A DNA stretch of 8,883 nucleotides, taken from DASRDE01 sp035652755 (GTDB taxonomy: Bacteria > Vulcanimicrobiota > Vulcanimicrobiia > Vulcanimicrobiales > Vulcanimicrobiaceae). Positions within the stretch are counted from its first letter, which is position 1. Each line of letters opens with the position of its first letter. The notes under the pieces are model-generated. The model worked only from the letters and a program-made list of their open reading frames with translations. It was not told the origin of the DNA and did no database searches. Below are positions 1 through 7,464 of the stretch, piece by piece. The position numbers and the translations under genes are program-made. The stretch covers positions 1 to 8,883 of the forward strand of contig DASRDE010000180.1 of the NCBI GenBank assembly GCA_035652755.1, given 5' to 3'.

Positions 1-1
1 G

Positions 2-445
2 ATCTTGGGCGAGCTCGAGCTATGCGGCACCGATACGCGGCGTCAGACGAACCTGGAAGGCTTTCGCAACGTCCCGCCGTCCGCGCTCCGCGCGCTCGAG
101 CACGTCCCCATGCGAATGGAGGAAGCCGGCCACATCGCCGCGACCCTGACCGAATCGATGCTCGAGAAGGCGTTCGAGATGGGCGAGCGCTTCGTGGCGG
201 CGGCTCGCGCGGCGGGCGAACCCGGCGTCATCGGGCCGTTCGCGCTCCAATGCATCATCGTCGCGGGGCCGCCCAAGGAATTTCTCTGCTACGACGTCTC
301 GCTGCGCATCCCGGGCTCACCCGGAACGCGTTATACGCCGTATTCGGCATACCGGTGGGGACGCGACGTTTCGGTGGGAGAGCGCATCGCGATGGAAGTG
401 GTCTTTGCCCGAGAAGCCGGCCGAATGAACGAAATCCTCACCTGA
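2..445 (+). CDS. purP: PurP-like ATP-grasp protein (formate-dependent FAICAR synthetase family), C-terminal part; 5' end outside window
   Basis: This is the C-terminal ~146 residues of a protein that begins before the window. The reading frame is open to the left edge, so the TTG at position 5 is not taken as the true start. I recognise the C-terminal domain of the PurP family (DUF1297) from ordered matches to remembered archaeal sequences: LELCGTDTRRQTNLEGF at the left edge, then an AGHIAATLTESMLEKAFEMG block, GPFALQ, YDVSLRI, TPYSAY, VSVGERIAMEV, and a C-terminal MNEILT. Known family members join formate to AICAR with ATP, giving FAICAR in the cytoplasm; most bacteria use PurH with formyl-tetrahydrofolate instead. 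The neighbours guaA and purD support a purine role. The loop after DVSLRI reads PGSPGTR, where the archaeal enzymes I recall have an AGTN-type loop, so catalytic identity is less certain than family membership. The stop is 21 bases before the next gene. Confidence 0.8.
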   Translation: MLGELELCGTDTRRQTNLEGFRNVPPSALRALEHVPMRMEEAGHIAATLTESMLEKAFEMGERFVAAARAAGEPGVIGPFALQCIIVAGPPKEFLCYDVSLRIPGSPGTRYTPYSAYRWGRDVSVGERIAMEVVFAREAGRMNEILT

Positions 446-455
446 GCCGTATCGA

Positions 456-464
456 AAAGGAGAA
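456..464 (+). promoter_or_regulatory. Shine-Dalgarno site of the thiol peroxidase gene
   Basis: The sequence AAAGGAGAA ends two bases before the ATG at 467, with the GGAG core at 459-462 about four bases from the start codon. It is the clearest ribosome binding site in the upstream gene run and fixes the start of the thiol peroxidase. Confidence 0.7.
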
Positions 465-466
465 GC

Positions 467-991
467 ATGGCCGTCACTTTTAAAGGCAACCCCGTCACGC
501 TCAAGGGCACAGCACTTGCCGTGGGCAGTCCCGCGCCGGATTTCGCCCTGGTCTCGACCGAGATGAAGCTCGTGACGCTCGACGACGCACTGGCCGGCGG
601 CAAGCGCAATGCGCTGCTGATCGTGGTACCGTCGCTCGACACCGGCGTCTGCTCCTTGGAATCCTCGAAGTTCAACGCGCGCATCGGCGAGCTGCCGATG
701 GACGTCGCCGCGTACGTCGTCAGCCGCGATCTGCCGTTCGCGCAGAGCCGCTGGGCGGAAGCGCAGGGCGGAGTCGGCCTGCAGTTGCTCTCGGACTATC
801 GTTTCGGAACGTTCGGGCCGTCGTACGGCGTCCTGATCGAAGAACTCGGACTGCTCGCGCGTGCCGTCTTTATTATCGGCAAGGACAAGACGGTGTTGTA
901 CGCGCAGGTCGTGCCCGAGGTCAGCCAAGAGCCCGATTACGAAGACGTGATCGCCGCGGCGAACCGCACGTCGGCGCAAGTGAACGCGTAA
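467..991 (+). CDS. tpx: Thiol peroxidase (Tpx/atypical 2-Cys peroxiredoxin family) with a single cysteine
   Basis: The 174-residue protein has the length of the bacterial Tpx family (E. coli Tpx is 168). Tpx reduces hydrogen peroxide and alkyl hydroperoxides, usually with electrons from thioredoxin. The peroxidatic motif PSLDTGVC is present with Cys62, followed by the family block SRDLPFAQSR (86-95), then SYGVLIEELGLLARAVFII and a C-terminal EPDYED. The resolving cysteine, which in E. coli sits in CISADLPFAQ, is replaced by Val84 (VVSRDLPFAQ), and Cys62 is the only cysteine in the protein. The enzyme must therefore work as a 1-Cys peroxiredoxin or be resolved by another thiol. The ATG start has a good ribosome binding site. 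The stop is four bases before guaA, so the gene sits inside the purine unit. Family is secure; the catalytic cycle is inferred. Confidence 0.93.
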   Translation: MAVTFKGNPVTLKGTALAVGSPAPDFALVSTEMKLVTLDDALAGGKRNALLIVVPSLDTGVCSLESSKFNARIGELPMDVAAYVVSRDLPFAQSRWAEAQGGVGLQLLSDYRFGTFGPSYGVLIEELGLLARAVFIIGKDKTVLYAQVVPEVSQEPDYEDVIAAANRTSAQVNA

Positions 992-995
992 AGCG

Positions 996-2534
996 ATGCC
1001 GTCCACGGTCTTCGTTCTCGATTTCGGCGCTCAGTACGCCCAGCTGATCGCACGCCGCGTGCGCGAGCAGAACGTGTACTGCGAGATCGTGCCCTACGAT
1101 ACGCCGTGGCAGACGCTCGCGAAGCGCAATCCTGCCGCCCTGATCCTGAGCGGCGGCCCCGAGAGCACGCTCGTGCCGGACGCGCCCCAAATGGATCCGG
1201 AAATTTTTCGCAGCGGCGTGCCGATGCTGGGGATCTGTTACGGCATGCAGCTGGTCGCGCGCGAATGCGGCGCCGAACTGGTCAAGCTCGATCACGCCGA
1301 GTATGGTCCGGCGACGCTCCAAGTCGAGAACACCACGCCGCTCTTTAAAGGAACGCCGCCCGAATTTCGCGTGTGGATGTCGCACGGCGATTCGGTGATC
1401 CGCCTGCCCGAGGGATTCCAGCCGGTCGCCACGACCGCGCGCTGCAACGTGGCAGCCATTGCCGACGATGCGCGCCGCATCTACGGGGTGCAGTTTCACC
1501 CCGAGGTCGTGCACACGCAGCAGGGCAAGACGATGCTCGGCAATTTCCTGCACGACATCGCCAAAATTGCCGCCGACTGGCAGATGGAATCGTTCGTCGA
1601 CCGCGCGATCGCCGAGATTCGCGAAAAGGCCGGCTCCGACAAAGTTATCTGCGCGCTTTCGGGCGGCGTCGACTCCGCGGTCGCGGCAACGCTTGTTTCG
1701 CGCGCGATCGGGCAGCAATTGACCTGCATCTTCGTCGACCACGGGCTGCTGCGCAAGAACGAGGCGCAGCGGGTCGTCGACGCGTTCCGCGACGTCCTAC
1801 ATTTAAACGTCGTCGCCGTCGACGCGAGCCGGCGCTTCCTGGACCAGCTCGCGGGCGTGGAAGATCCCGAGCGCAAACGCATCATCATCGGCCACGAGTT
1901 CATCCGCGTCTTCGAAGAAGAGGCGGCCAAGATTCCGGGCGTCAAGTATTTGGTCCAGGGTACGCTCTATCCGGACGTCATCGAATCCAAGACTCCGCAG
2001 AGTAAGGCCGGGGCCAAGATCAAATCGCACCACAACGTGGGTGGCCTGCCGGAAAAAATGAACTTGGAGCTCATCGAGCCGCTGCGCTCGCTCTTTAAAG
2101 ATGAAGTGCGCGCGGTCGGGCGCGTCTTGGGCTTACCGGCGCACATTGTCGAGCGTCAACCGTTTCCCGGTCCCGGACTTGCGGTTCGCATCATCGGCGA
2201 TATTACGGAAGAACGCCTGGCGCTCGTGCGCGAAGCCGACGCGATCGTCTGCGAAGAGATCGAAGCCGCGCACCTGGATCCCAAACCCTGGCAGTATTTC
2301 GGCGTGCTCACGCCGGTAAAATCCGTCGGCGTCATGGGCGACGGCCGCACCTATTCGAACCTGGTCGCCGTGCGTGCCATCACCAGCGAAGACGGAATGA
2401 CCGCCGATTGGGCGCGTCTGCCGTACGATTTGCTCGAGCGCATCAGCACGCGCATCGTCAACGAAGTTCCGGGCGTCAATCGCGTCGCATACGACGTCAC
2501 TTCCAAACCGCCGTCGACCGTCGAATGGGAGTGA
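996..2534 (+). CDS. guaA: GMP synthase (glutamine-hydrolysing)
   Basis: This 512-residue protein converts XMP, glutamine and ATP to GMP, the last step of the guanine branch, in the cytoplasm. Residues 1 to about 195 form the class I glutamine amidotransferase. The nucleophile is Cys81 in GICYGMQ, with His168 and Glu170 in VQFHPE. The ATP pyrophosphatase domain follows, with the PP-loop SGGVDS at 222-227, QGTLYPDVIES at 321-331, KSHHNVGGLP at 343-352 and RQPFPGPGL at 387-395. The C-terminal dimerisation domain ends in the typical SKPPSTVEWE. Length is close to E. coli GuaA (525), and every key residue I looked for is present. Both domains in one chain is the bacterial arrangement. The ATG lies four bases after the tpx stop with no strong ribosome binding site, so translational coupling to tpx is likely. 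purD follows after nine bases. Confidence 0.98.
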   Translation: MPSTVFVLDFGAQYAQLIARRVREQNVYCEIVPYDTPWQTLAKRNPAALILSGGPESTLVPDAPQMDPEIFRSGVPMLGICYGMQLVARECGAELVKLDHAEYGPATLQVENTTPLFKGTPPEFRVWMSHGDSVIRLPEGFQPVATTARCNVAAIADDARRIYGVQFHPEVVHTQQGKTMLGNFLHDIAKIAADWQMESFVDRAIAEIREKAGSDKVICALSGGVDSAVAATLVSRAIGQQLTCIFVDHGLLRKNEAQRVVDAFRDVLHLNVVAVDASRRFLDQLAGVEDPERKRIIIGHEFIRVFEEEAAKIPGVKYLVQGTLYPDVIESKTPQSKAGAKIKSHHNVGGLPEKMNLELIEPLRSLFKDEVRAVGRVLGLPAHIVERQPFPGPGLAVRIIGDITEERLALVREADAIVCEEIEAAHLDPKPWQYFGVLTPVKSVGVMGDGRTYSNLVAVRAITSEDGMTADWARLPYDLLERISTRIVNEVPGVNRVAYDVTSKPPSTVEWE

Positions 2535-2543
2535 GTCGGTGAG

Positions 2544-3812
2544 ATGCGCGTCCTAATCGTCGGCAGCGGAGCCCGGGAAGACGCGCTCTCGTGGCGCATC
2601 GCGCAGTCGCCTTCATGCGAGGCGGTTTTCGCCGCGCCCGGAAACGCCGGCACGGCGTCGCGCGGCGAGAATTGGGATATCGCGGCGACCGACGGAAAAG
2701 CGATCGCCGAACGCTGCGCGCGCGAGCGCATCGATCTCGTAATCCTCGGCCCGGAAAATGCGATCGCCGCGGGCGTCGGCGACCGGCTGCGCGAAGCCGG
2801 CATTGCGGCCTTCGGTCCCAACCGCTCCGGCGGACGTTTGGAATCGAGCAAGATCTTCTCCAAACGGTTTATGGAACGCCACGGCGTGCCGACGGCGCGC
2901 GCCTCCGTCGTGCATTCGTTGGACGCCGCGCTCAAAGCGCTCGAGCAATGGAGCGGCGCCTGCGTCATTAAAGCGGATGGTCTCGCGGCCGGAAAAGGCG
3001 TCGTCGTCTGCGAGGAGCTCGATGCCGCGCGCGCGGTGCTGCGCGAGTGGTATGGGCAAAACAAGATTCCCGGCGGCGGCACCGACGTGCTGCTCGAAGA
3101 GAAGCTGGAAGGGCGCGAGGTCAGCGTCTTTGCGCTGAGCGACGGGCGCGCGATGTATCCGATAGCGTCGGCCTGCGATTATAAACGCGCGGGCGACGGC
3201 GATACCGGACCGAACACCGGCGGCATGGGTGCGTATTCGCCGCCCAACGGGTTCCCCGCCGATTTGGAAGATCGCGTGCGCGAACGGATCATTGCACCCA
3301 TGCTTCGCGGATTGCTTGCCGAAGGCGAGCAGTACATCGGCGTGCTGTACTGCGGGCTGATGTGGACGGAGGACGGTCCGTACGTCATCGAATTCAACGT
3401 TCGCTTCGGCGATCCGGAAACGCAGGTGCTGATGCCGCGCGTCACCGGCGACTTCGCACGTCTGCTGCAAACAGCCGCGGAAGGTGCGGTCGATCTCGGC
3501 GCCGCGTCGTTCGCTTCGCGCGCCTGCGTCGGTGTCGTTCTGGCGACCGACCAGTATCCGCGCACGAGCACGCCCGTCGACGGTCTGCCCAGCGACGTCG
3601 CAGTCGGCGAAGACGCGCACGTCTTTTGGGGCACCTCGTCGCTCAAGGACGGAACCGTGAGCTCGGGCGGCGGCCGGGTTCTGACGGTCGCGGGTCTTGG
3701 CAGCACCGTGGCTGCCGCACGCGAACGCGCCTACGACGCCGTACGCGATCTCGCCAAACGTATGCCGCACGGCGCGCCGCTCACCTATCGCACGGACATC
3801 GGGAGTTTGTAG
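2544..3812 (+). CDS. purD: Phosphoribosylamine--glycine ligase (GAR synthetase)
   Basis: This ATP-grasp enzyme joins phosphoribosylamine and glycine to give GAR, the second step of purine synthesis. At 422 residues it matches the family (E. coli 429). In order, it shows the N-terminal GSGAREDAL (7-15), APGNAGT (31-37), GPENAI (69-74), the ATP-binding KADGLAAGKGVVV (143-155), DTGPNTGGMGAYSP (220-233) and the metal-binding EFNVRFGDPE (283-292). It closes with YRTDIGSL, so it ends sooner after the DIG motif than E. coli PurD. Two N-domain motifs deviate: the usual GREHAL is AREDAL here (His to Asp at 13), and GPEAPL is GPENAI. The ATP-grasp core looks intact, so I expect an active enzyme. A GGGAG at 2527-2531, inside the end of guaA, may serve as a distant ribosome binding site for the ATG at 2544. 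Confidence 0.97.
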   Translation: MRVLIVGSGAREDALSWRIAQSPSCEAVFAAPGNAGTASRGENWDIAATDGKAIAERCARERIDLVILGPENAIAAGVGDRLREAGIAAFGPNRSGGRLESSKIFSKRFMERHGVPTARASVVHSLDAALKALEQWSGACVIKADGLAAGKGVVVCEELDAARAVLREWYGQNKIPGGGTDVLLEEKLEGREVSVFALSDGRAMYPIASACDYKRAGDGDTGPNTGGMGAYSPPNGFPADLEDRVRERIIAPMLRGLLAEGEQYIGVLYCGLMWTEDGPYVIEFNVRFGDPETQVLMPRVTGDFARLLQTAAEGAVDLGAASFASRACVGVVLATDQYPRTSTPVDGLPSDVAVGEDAHVFWGTSSLKDGTVSSGGGRVLTVAGLGSTVAAARERAYDAVRDLAKRMPHGAPLTYRTDIGSL

Positions 3813-3825
3813 CGAATTACCGGCC

Positions 3826-6800
3826 GTGCGGATTCACCTGCTCGGCACGCGGCTCTTCGAGCTCGACGGAAAGCCGTGGCGCTTCGTGGCACCGCCGCGG
3901 ACGATACCGCTCCTGGGCTATCTCATCATGGCGCGAGGCGCCGTACCGCGTGAAGTCGCCGCATCGGCGCTCTGGCCCGATGCTTCCGAAGAAGAAGGGC
4001 GCGCGAACTTGCGCCGCCATCTGCACCACCTGCAGCGCGCGCTTCCGCCGCGCAGCGAGCCCTGGACGCTCAGCGGCCCGGACGGCATTTCGTGGAACCA
4101 GGGCGATGCATACGTCGACGCAATTGCTTTTGAGGCCGCGCATGAAGCGGGCGATCGCGCAGGCGCCGTTGCCTGTTACGGCGGTGAGTTTCTGCAGGGC
4201 TACTACGACGAGTGGATCGTCGCGCACCGCGAGCGTCTGTGCGGCGCGTACGTCGCGGACTTGGTGGAATTGCTCGCGCAGGCGCGATCCGCGCGCGACT
4301 TCGAAGCGGCGACGGCGTACGCGCAGCGCATTTTGGAACAAGACGAATGGCGCGAAGACGTCGTGCGCGCGCTGATGAGCGTGCGCTACGCGTGCGGCGA
4401 CCGTGCAGGCGCGCTCGGCACGTTCGATCGCTTCGCGCGGCGCTTGCGCGAAGAGATGCGGCTCGACCCGATGGCCGAAACGCTCGCCCTGCGCGACACG
4501 ATCGTGCGCAACGAAGCGCCGGCATCGACCGAGCGGCGTTCGCGGCCGCGCAGCAATGCCTCGACGCCTTTCGTCGGCCGCGCTCGCGAGCTTTCGCATC
4601 TGCACGAGCGGTGGCGCGCGCTCGATCGCGGCGAGGGCGGCGTTGCGTTTGTTTCGGGCGAAGCCGGCATCGGCAAAACGCGCTTGGCGCGCGAATTCGC
4701 GCTGCGCATCGAGCGTGAAGGCGGGCGCGTTTTTTCCGGCGGCACGAGCGAACCCGAAGCGGCGTCGTACGAATCGCTGGCCGAAGCGCTGCGCGGCGCG
4801 GTGCGGCATCTGATCGATGCGGGCGTCGACGCGCTGTGGCTGCGCGTGCTGGCGTCGCTGGTTCCCGAACTGCAGCCCTATTTGGGCGAGACCGTGCGCG
4901 CCGAGCGCCTGGGTGACGAACAGGAGCGCACCCGTCTGTTCGAGGCGATTTCGTACGCGGTCGTCGCACTGGCGCGCCGGCGGCCCAGTGCGATCGTGCT
5001 CGAAGATCTGCATTGGTCGAGCGACGCGACGCTGCAGGCCCTCGAATTTCTAGCGCGCCGAATCGGCGCCGCGCCGGTGCTGCTCATCGTCACCTACCGC
5101 GACGATGCTGCGGGCGCGCGCGTCGACGAGCTGCGGCGAACGCTCCAGCGGGAGCGGCGCGCGGCACACTTGCGGCTGGGCCGTTTTAACGGAGAAGAAG
5201 TGGAGCAACTGCTCGCGGCGCTGCCTCCGCTGGCCGAGCAGCCCGATCTGGCTCCGACCGTCTATCGCATCAGCGAGGGCAATCCGCTCTTCGCGATGCA
5301 GATTCTGCGCGACGTCGCGGAAACCGGTAGTGTGCCGCACGAACGCGCGCAGTTGGGCAACTTCATCGAAGCGCGCATTCGAAATCTTCCGAATCCGGCA
5401 CGCGCGCTGGCCGAGCATGCCTGCGTGGCAGGTCGCAGGTTCTCGCTGGACATGCTGCGCGACTTGACCGGATGGAGCGAAGACGCGCTGCTCACCGCGC
5501 TGTACGAATTGATCGACCGGCACATCGCGCGCGCTTCCTTCGAGCAATCGTCGTACGAGTACGAATTCTCGCATAATCTGCTGCAGACGGCGTTTTACGC
5601 GTCGGTGCCCGAGCGTGTGAAAACCCGGCTGCACGCCCGCATCGCCGAACTACTGGAACGCCGCGCCGGTGAAGAGGCCGGCCCCGCGGAGATCGCGCTG
5701 CATTGGGAACGCGCCGGCGATGCCGCTCGCGCGGCGGCGGCCTACGAGCGCGCAGCCCAACGGGCACTCGACCTGTACGCCAACGACGACGCCGCGCGTT
5801 TTGCGCGCCGGAGTTTGGAACTCGGAACGGATCGGAGCTTCCACGCCCTGCGCATTCTGGTCAGTGCGGACGAACGGCTCGGGAGCAAAGAGGCGTGGGC
5901 CGTCGACGCCGCGGCGCTGCTGGAAGCTAGTCGCGAGTTGGGGCCGAAGGAACGCTTCGAGGCGCTCGAGTGTGCCGTGCGCCGGTGCGATATGGCTGCC
6001 GACCGCGAAGGCCAGCGGGCGTTCCTCGAGCAGATGCGCGCATCCGCGCATGACGACGCGCTCATGGTTCGCGTTCTTACCGCCGAAGGCCGGATGCAGA
6101 TGCGGTGCGGCGAGGCGCGCGCCGCGATCGCGACGCTGCGGCAGGCGCTGGAGTTGACGGAGCGTTCGGGCGACCCGGCCGCTTTGCTGCAGGCCCGGAT
6201 CGCTCTGGCCTACGCGCTGCTGCACGCGGGCGACTTGGACGACGCCGATGCGCAGCTCGAGCTCGCCGAAGACGAAATGGCCGAAGATGCGCCCGCGCAC
6301 GATCGTCTGCAATTGGAGCGGACGTTCGGATCGGCGGCGATGGGACGCGAGGACGGCGTTCGTTTGGAGCGGATCGCGCTTCGCCAGCGCGAGCTCGCAC
6401 GGCAGGTCGGAGACGTGTCGTCCGAGGCCTACGCCGAGATGCTGCTGGGATACGCAGCCATGTACCAGCGCTTGGATTTGGAGCGCGCGTTCGATCATTG
6501 GACGAAAGCCGCCGCGACGTTCGAACGGATCGGCAACCGGCAATCGTATGCGATTACGCTGCACGATTTGGCGGCGGTCGAAATCGAATTCGGCCGTTTC
6601 GAAGAGGCGGAGACGCTGCTCTCGCAGGCCGAAGCGATGTCCGAGCTCTGCGGTTGGCGCACCGGCCTTGCGTACAGCGCGCTGAACCGCGCGCAGATCC
6701 GGTATCAGCAGCAACGCTATGCGGAAGCTGCCGATCTGGCCGCGCATGCGCTCGAGCGCGCGCGTTCGACCGACGAGCGGCGCGTTTGGAGCAGTTCGCT

Positions 6801-7275
6801 CACGGTGCTCGGTACGGTGGAGCTTGCAATCGGAAAGGTCGAGCAGGGGCTCGCGCATCTGCGCGAAGGCGTCGAATTTCGCCGCAGCGTGCAGGCGCCG
6901 TGGTCGCTCAGCGACGACTTGTGCGTGCTCATCGACGGTTTGCTCCAGGCGGGCGACCTGCCGGGTGCGATGGAGGCGGGCGACGAGTTGCGCCGCTTAT
7001 ACGAAAGCGATGCGTCGGGCCATATGTATCCGGCGCGCATGTGCTGGATGCTGGCTCGGCTCGCGCGGGCACAGGGAGATGAAGCCGGATACCTCGCTTA
7101 TGCGGGCCGCGCAAAGGCGTCGCTGGAAGAGCGCTGCGCCGCGCTGCACGACCCGTCCCTGCGCGAGGCGTTCAGGCGGCACCCGCTGTGGGCCGAAATC
7201 GAGGATGCTACGGTCGCTGTCTTGCCGGACGGCAGTACCGATCGAGAAACTCGCACAGTTCGCCGTAGTTCGTGA
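3826..7275 (+). CDS. AfsR/SARP-like regulator: BTAD - AAA+ ATPase - TPR
   Basis: From a GTG at 3826 this encodes about 1149 residues. Residues 1-95 (RIHLLGTRLFELDG onwards) look like the winged-helix DNA-binding domain that precedes BTAD domains. Residues ~96-228 form the BTAD, with FLQGYYDEWIVAHRERL and a tail of helical repeats. An ATPase module starts at TPFVGR (247-252). It has Walker A GEAGIGKT (278-285, Lys284), Walker B IVLEDLHW (Glu393, Asp394) and a TYRDD sensor-like strand. From about residue 560 to the end there are helical TPR-like repeats such as ALAYALLHAGDLDDADAQL. Proteins of this design are ATP-dependent transcription activators; the ligand is unknown. I chose GTG 3826 because family-like sequence begins exactly there. 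A GTG at 3697 would extend 116 bases into purD with no family similarity. There is no obvious ribosome binding site, and the start is 13 bases after purD, so coupling is plausible. Confidence 0.9.
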   Translation: MRIHLLGTRLFELDGKPWRFVAPPRTIPLLGYLIMARGAVPREVAASALWPDASEEEGRANLRRHLHHLQRALPPRSEPWTLSGPDGISWNQGDAYVDAIAFEAAHEAGDRAGAVACYGGEFLQGYYDEWIVAHRERLCGAYVADLVELLAQARSARDFEAATAYAQRILEQDEWREDVVRALMSVRYACGDRAGALGTFDRFARRLREEMRLDPMAETLALRDTIVRNEAPASTERRSRPRSNASTPFVGRARELSHLHERWRALDRGEGGVAFVSGEAGIGKTRLAREFALRIEREGGRVFSGGTSEPEAASYESLAEALRGAVRHLIDAGVDALWLRVLASLVPELQPYLGETVRAERLGDEQERTRLFEAISYAVVALARRRPSAIVLEDLHWSSDATLQALEFLARRIGAAPVLLIVTYRDDAAGARVDELRRTLQRERRAAHLRLGRFNGEEVEQLLAALPPLAEQPDLAPTVYRISEGNPLFAMQILRDVAETGSVPHERAQLGNFIEARIRNLPNPARALAEHACVAGRRFSLDMLRDLTGWSEDALLTALYELIDRHIARASFEQSSYEYEFSHNLLQTAFYASVPERVKTRLHARIAELLERRAGEEAGPAEIALHWERAGDAARAAAAYERAAQRALDLYANDDAARFARRSLELGTDRSFHALRILVSADERLGSKEAWAVDAAALLEASRELGPKERFEALECAVRRCDMAADREGQRAFLEQMRASAHDDALMVRVLTAEGRMQMRCGEARAAIATLRQALELTERSGDPAALLQARIALAYALLHAGDLDDADAQLELAEDEMAEDAPAHDRLQLERTFGSAAMGREDGVRLERIALRQRELARQVGDVSSEAYAEMLLGYAAMYQRLDLERAFDHWTKAAATFERIGNRQSYAITLHDLAAVEIEFGRFEEAETLLSQAEAMSELCGWRTGLAYSALNRAQIRYQQQRYAEAADLAAHALERARSTDERRVWSSSLTVLGTVELAIGKVEQGLAHLREGVEFRRSVQAPWSLSDDLCVLIDGLLQAGDLPGAMEAGDELRRLYESDASGHMYPARMCWMLARLARAQGDEAGYLAYAGRAKASLEERCAALHDPSLREAFRRHPLWAEIEDATVAVLPDGSTDRETRTVRRSS

Positions 7276-7405
7276 AATAGCGCCGTTCTTGGGTGCCGAC
7301 ATGCTGGATGAGCGCCCGCCACTGGGTGCCGGGCGGCGCCTCGCCGTCATCTTCGGCTTCGGTCCAAATGCGCAAAAAGAACGCGTCCTCGGCTCGCTTC
7401 GCCAT
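7208..7405 (-). CDS. Small conserved-looking protein of unknown function (65 aa)
   Basis: This minus-strand gene encodes 65 residues beginning MAKRAEDAFFLRIWTEAEDD. The core reads as a compact mixed fold with TQWRALIQHVGTQERRYF and a C-terminal YGELCEFLDRY. I recall small uncharacterised bacterial proteins with the same layout (an LRIW-type strand, WR..I.HV, a GERRYF-like stretch, then an EL..FL helix), but I cannot name a family and assign no function. An upstream in-frame ATG pair would add four residues (MMRP); neither start has a clear ribosome binding site. The last 68 bases overlap the 3' end of the BTAD regulator on the other strand. The second minus-strand gene lies 59 bases upstream, so the two may share a transcript. 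Confidence comes from the coherent protein sequence in an otherwise gene-free gap. Confidence 0.72.
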   Translation of the reverse strand: MAKRAEDAFFLRIWTEAEDDGEAPPGTQWRALIQHVGTQERRYFTNYGELCEFLDRYCRPARQRP

Positions 7406-7464
7406 GGGTCTCATCATAGCGAGAGAGCGTCGAGAACGCGTCCAGGCGCGCAGCTGCGTTAGCC

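Noticed and set aside
1341..2101. Two copies of CTCTTTAAAG (about 1341 and 2091) inside guaA
   Set aside because: Both encode Leu-Phe-Lys in the guaA frame. Nothing suggests more than chance codon use.
2613..3770. Long minus-strand open frame (385 codons) opposite purD
   Set aside because: It is a shadow of purD caused by high GC third positions. The translation has no recognisable domain, while the plus strand has every GAR synthetase motif.
3697..3825. Upstream GTG start that would lengthen the regulator by 43 residues
   Set aside because: The extension lies mostly in another frame of the purD 3' end and shows no similarity to BTAD regulators, whose typical N-terminus begins at 3826.
3817..5013. 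Long minus-strand open frame (398 codons) opposite the regulator; similar frames at 5650-6858 and 921-1742
   Set aside because: Arg-, Gln- and His-rich translations without motifs, lying wholly opposite well-supported genes. This is typical of antisense frames in GC-rich DNA.
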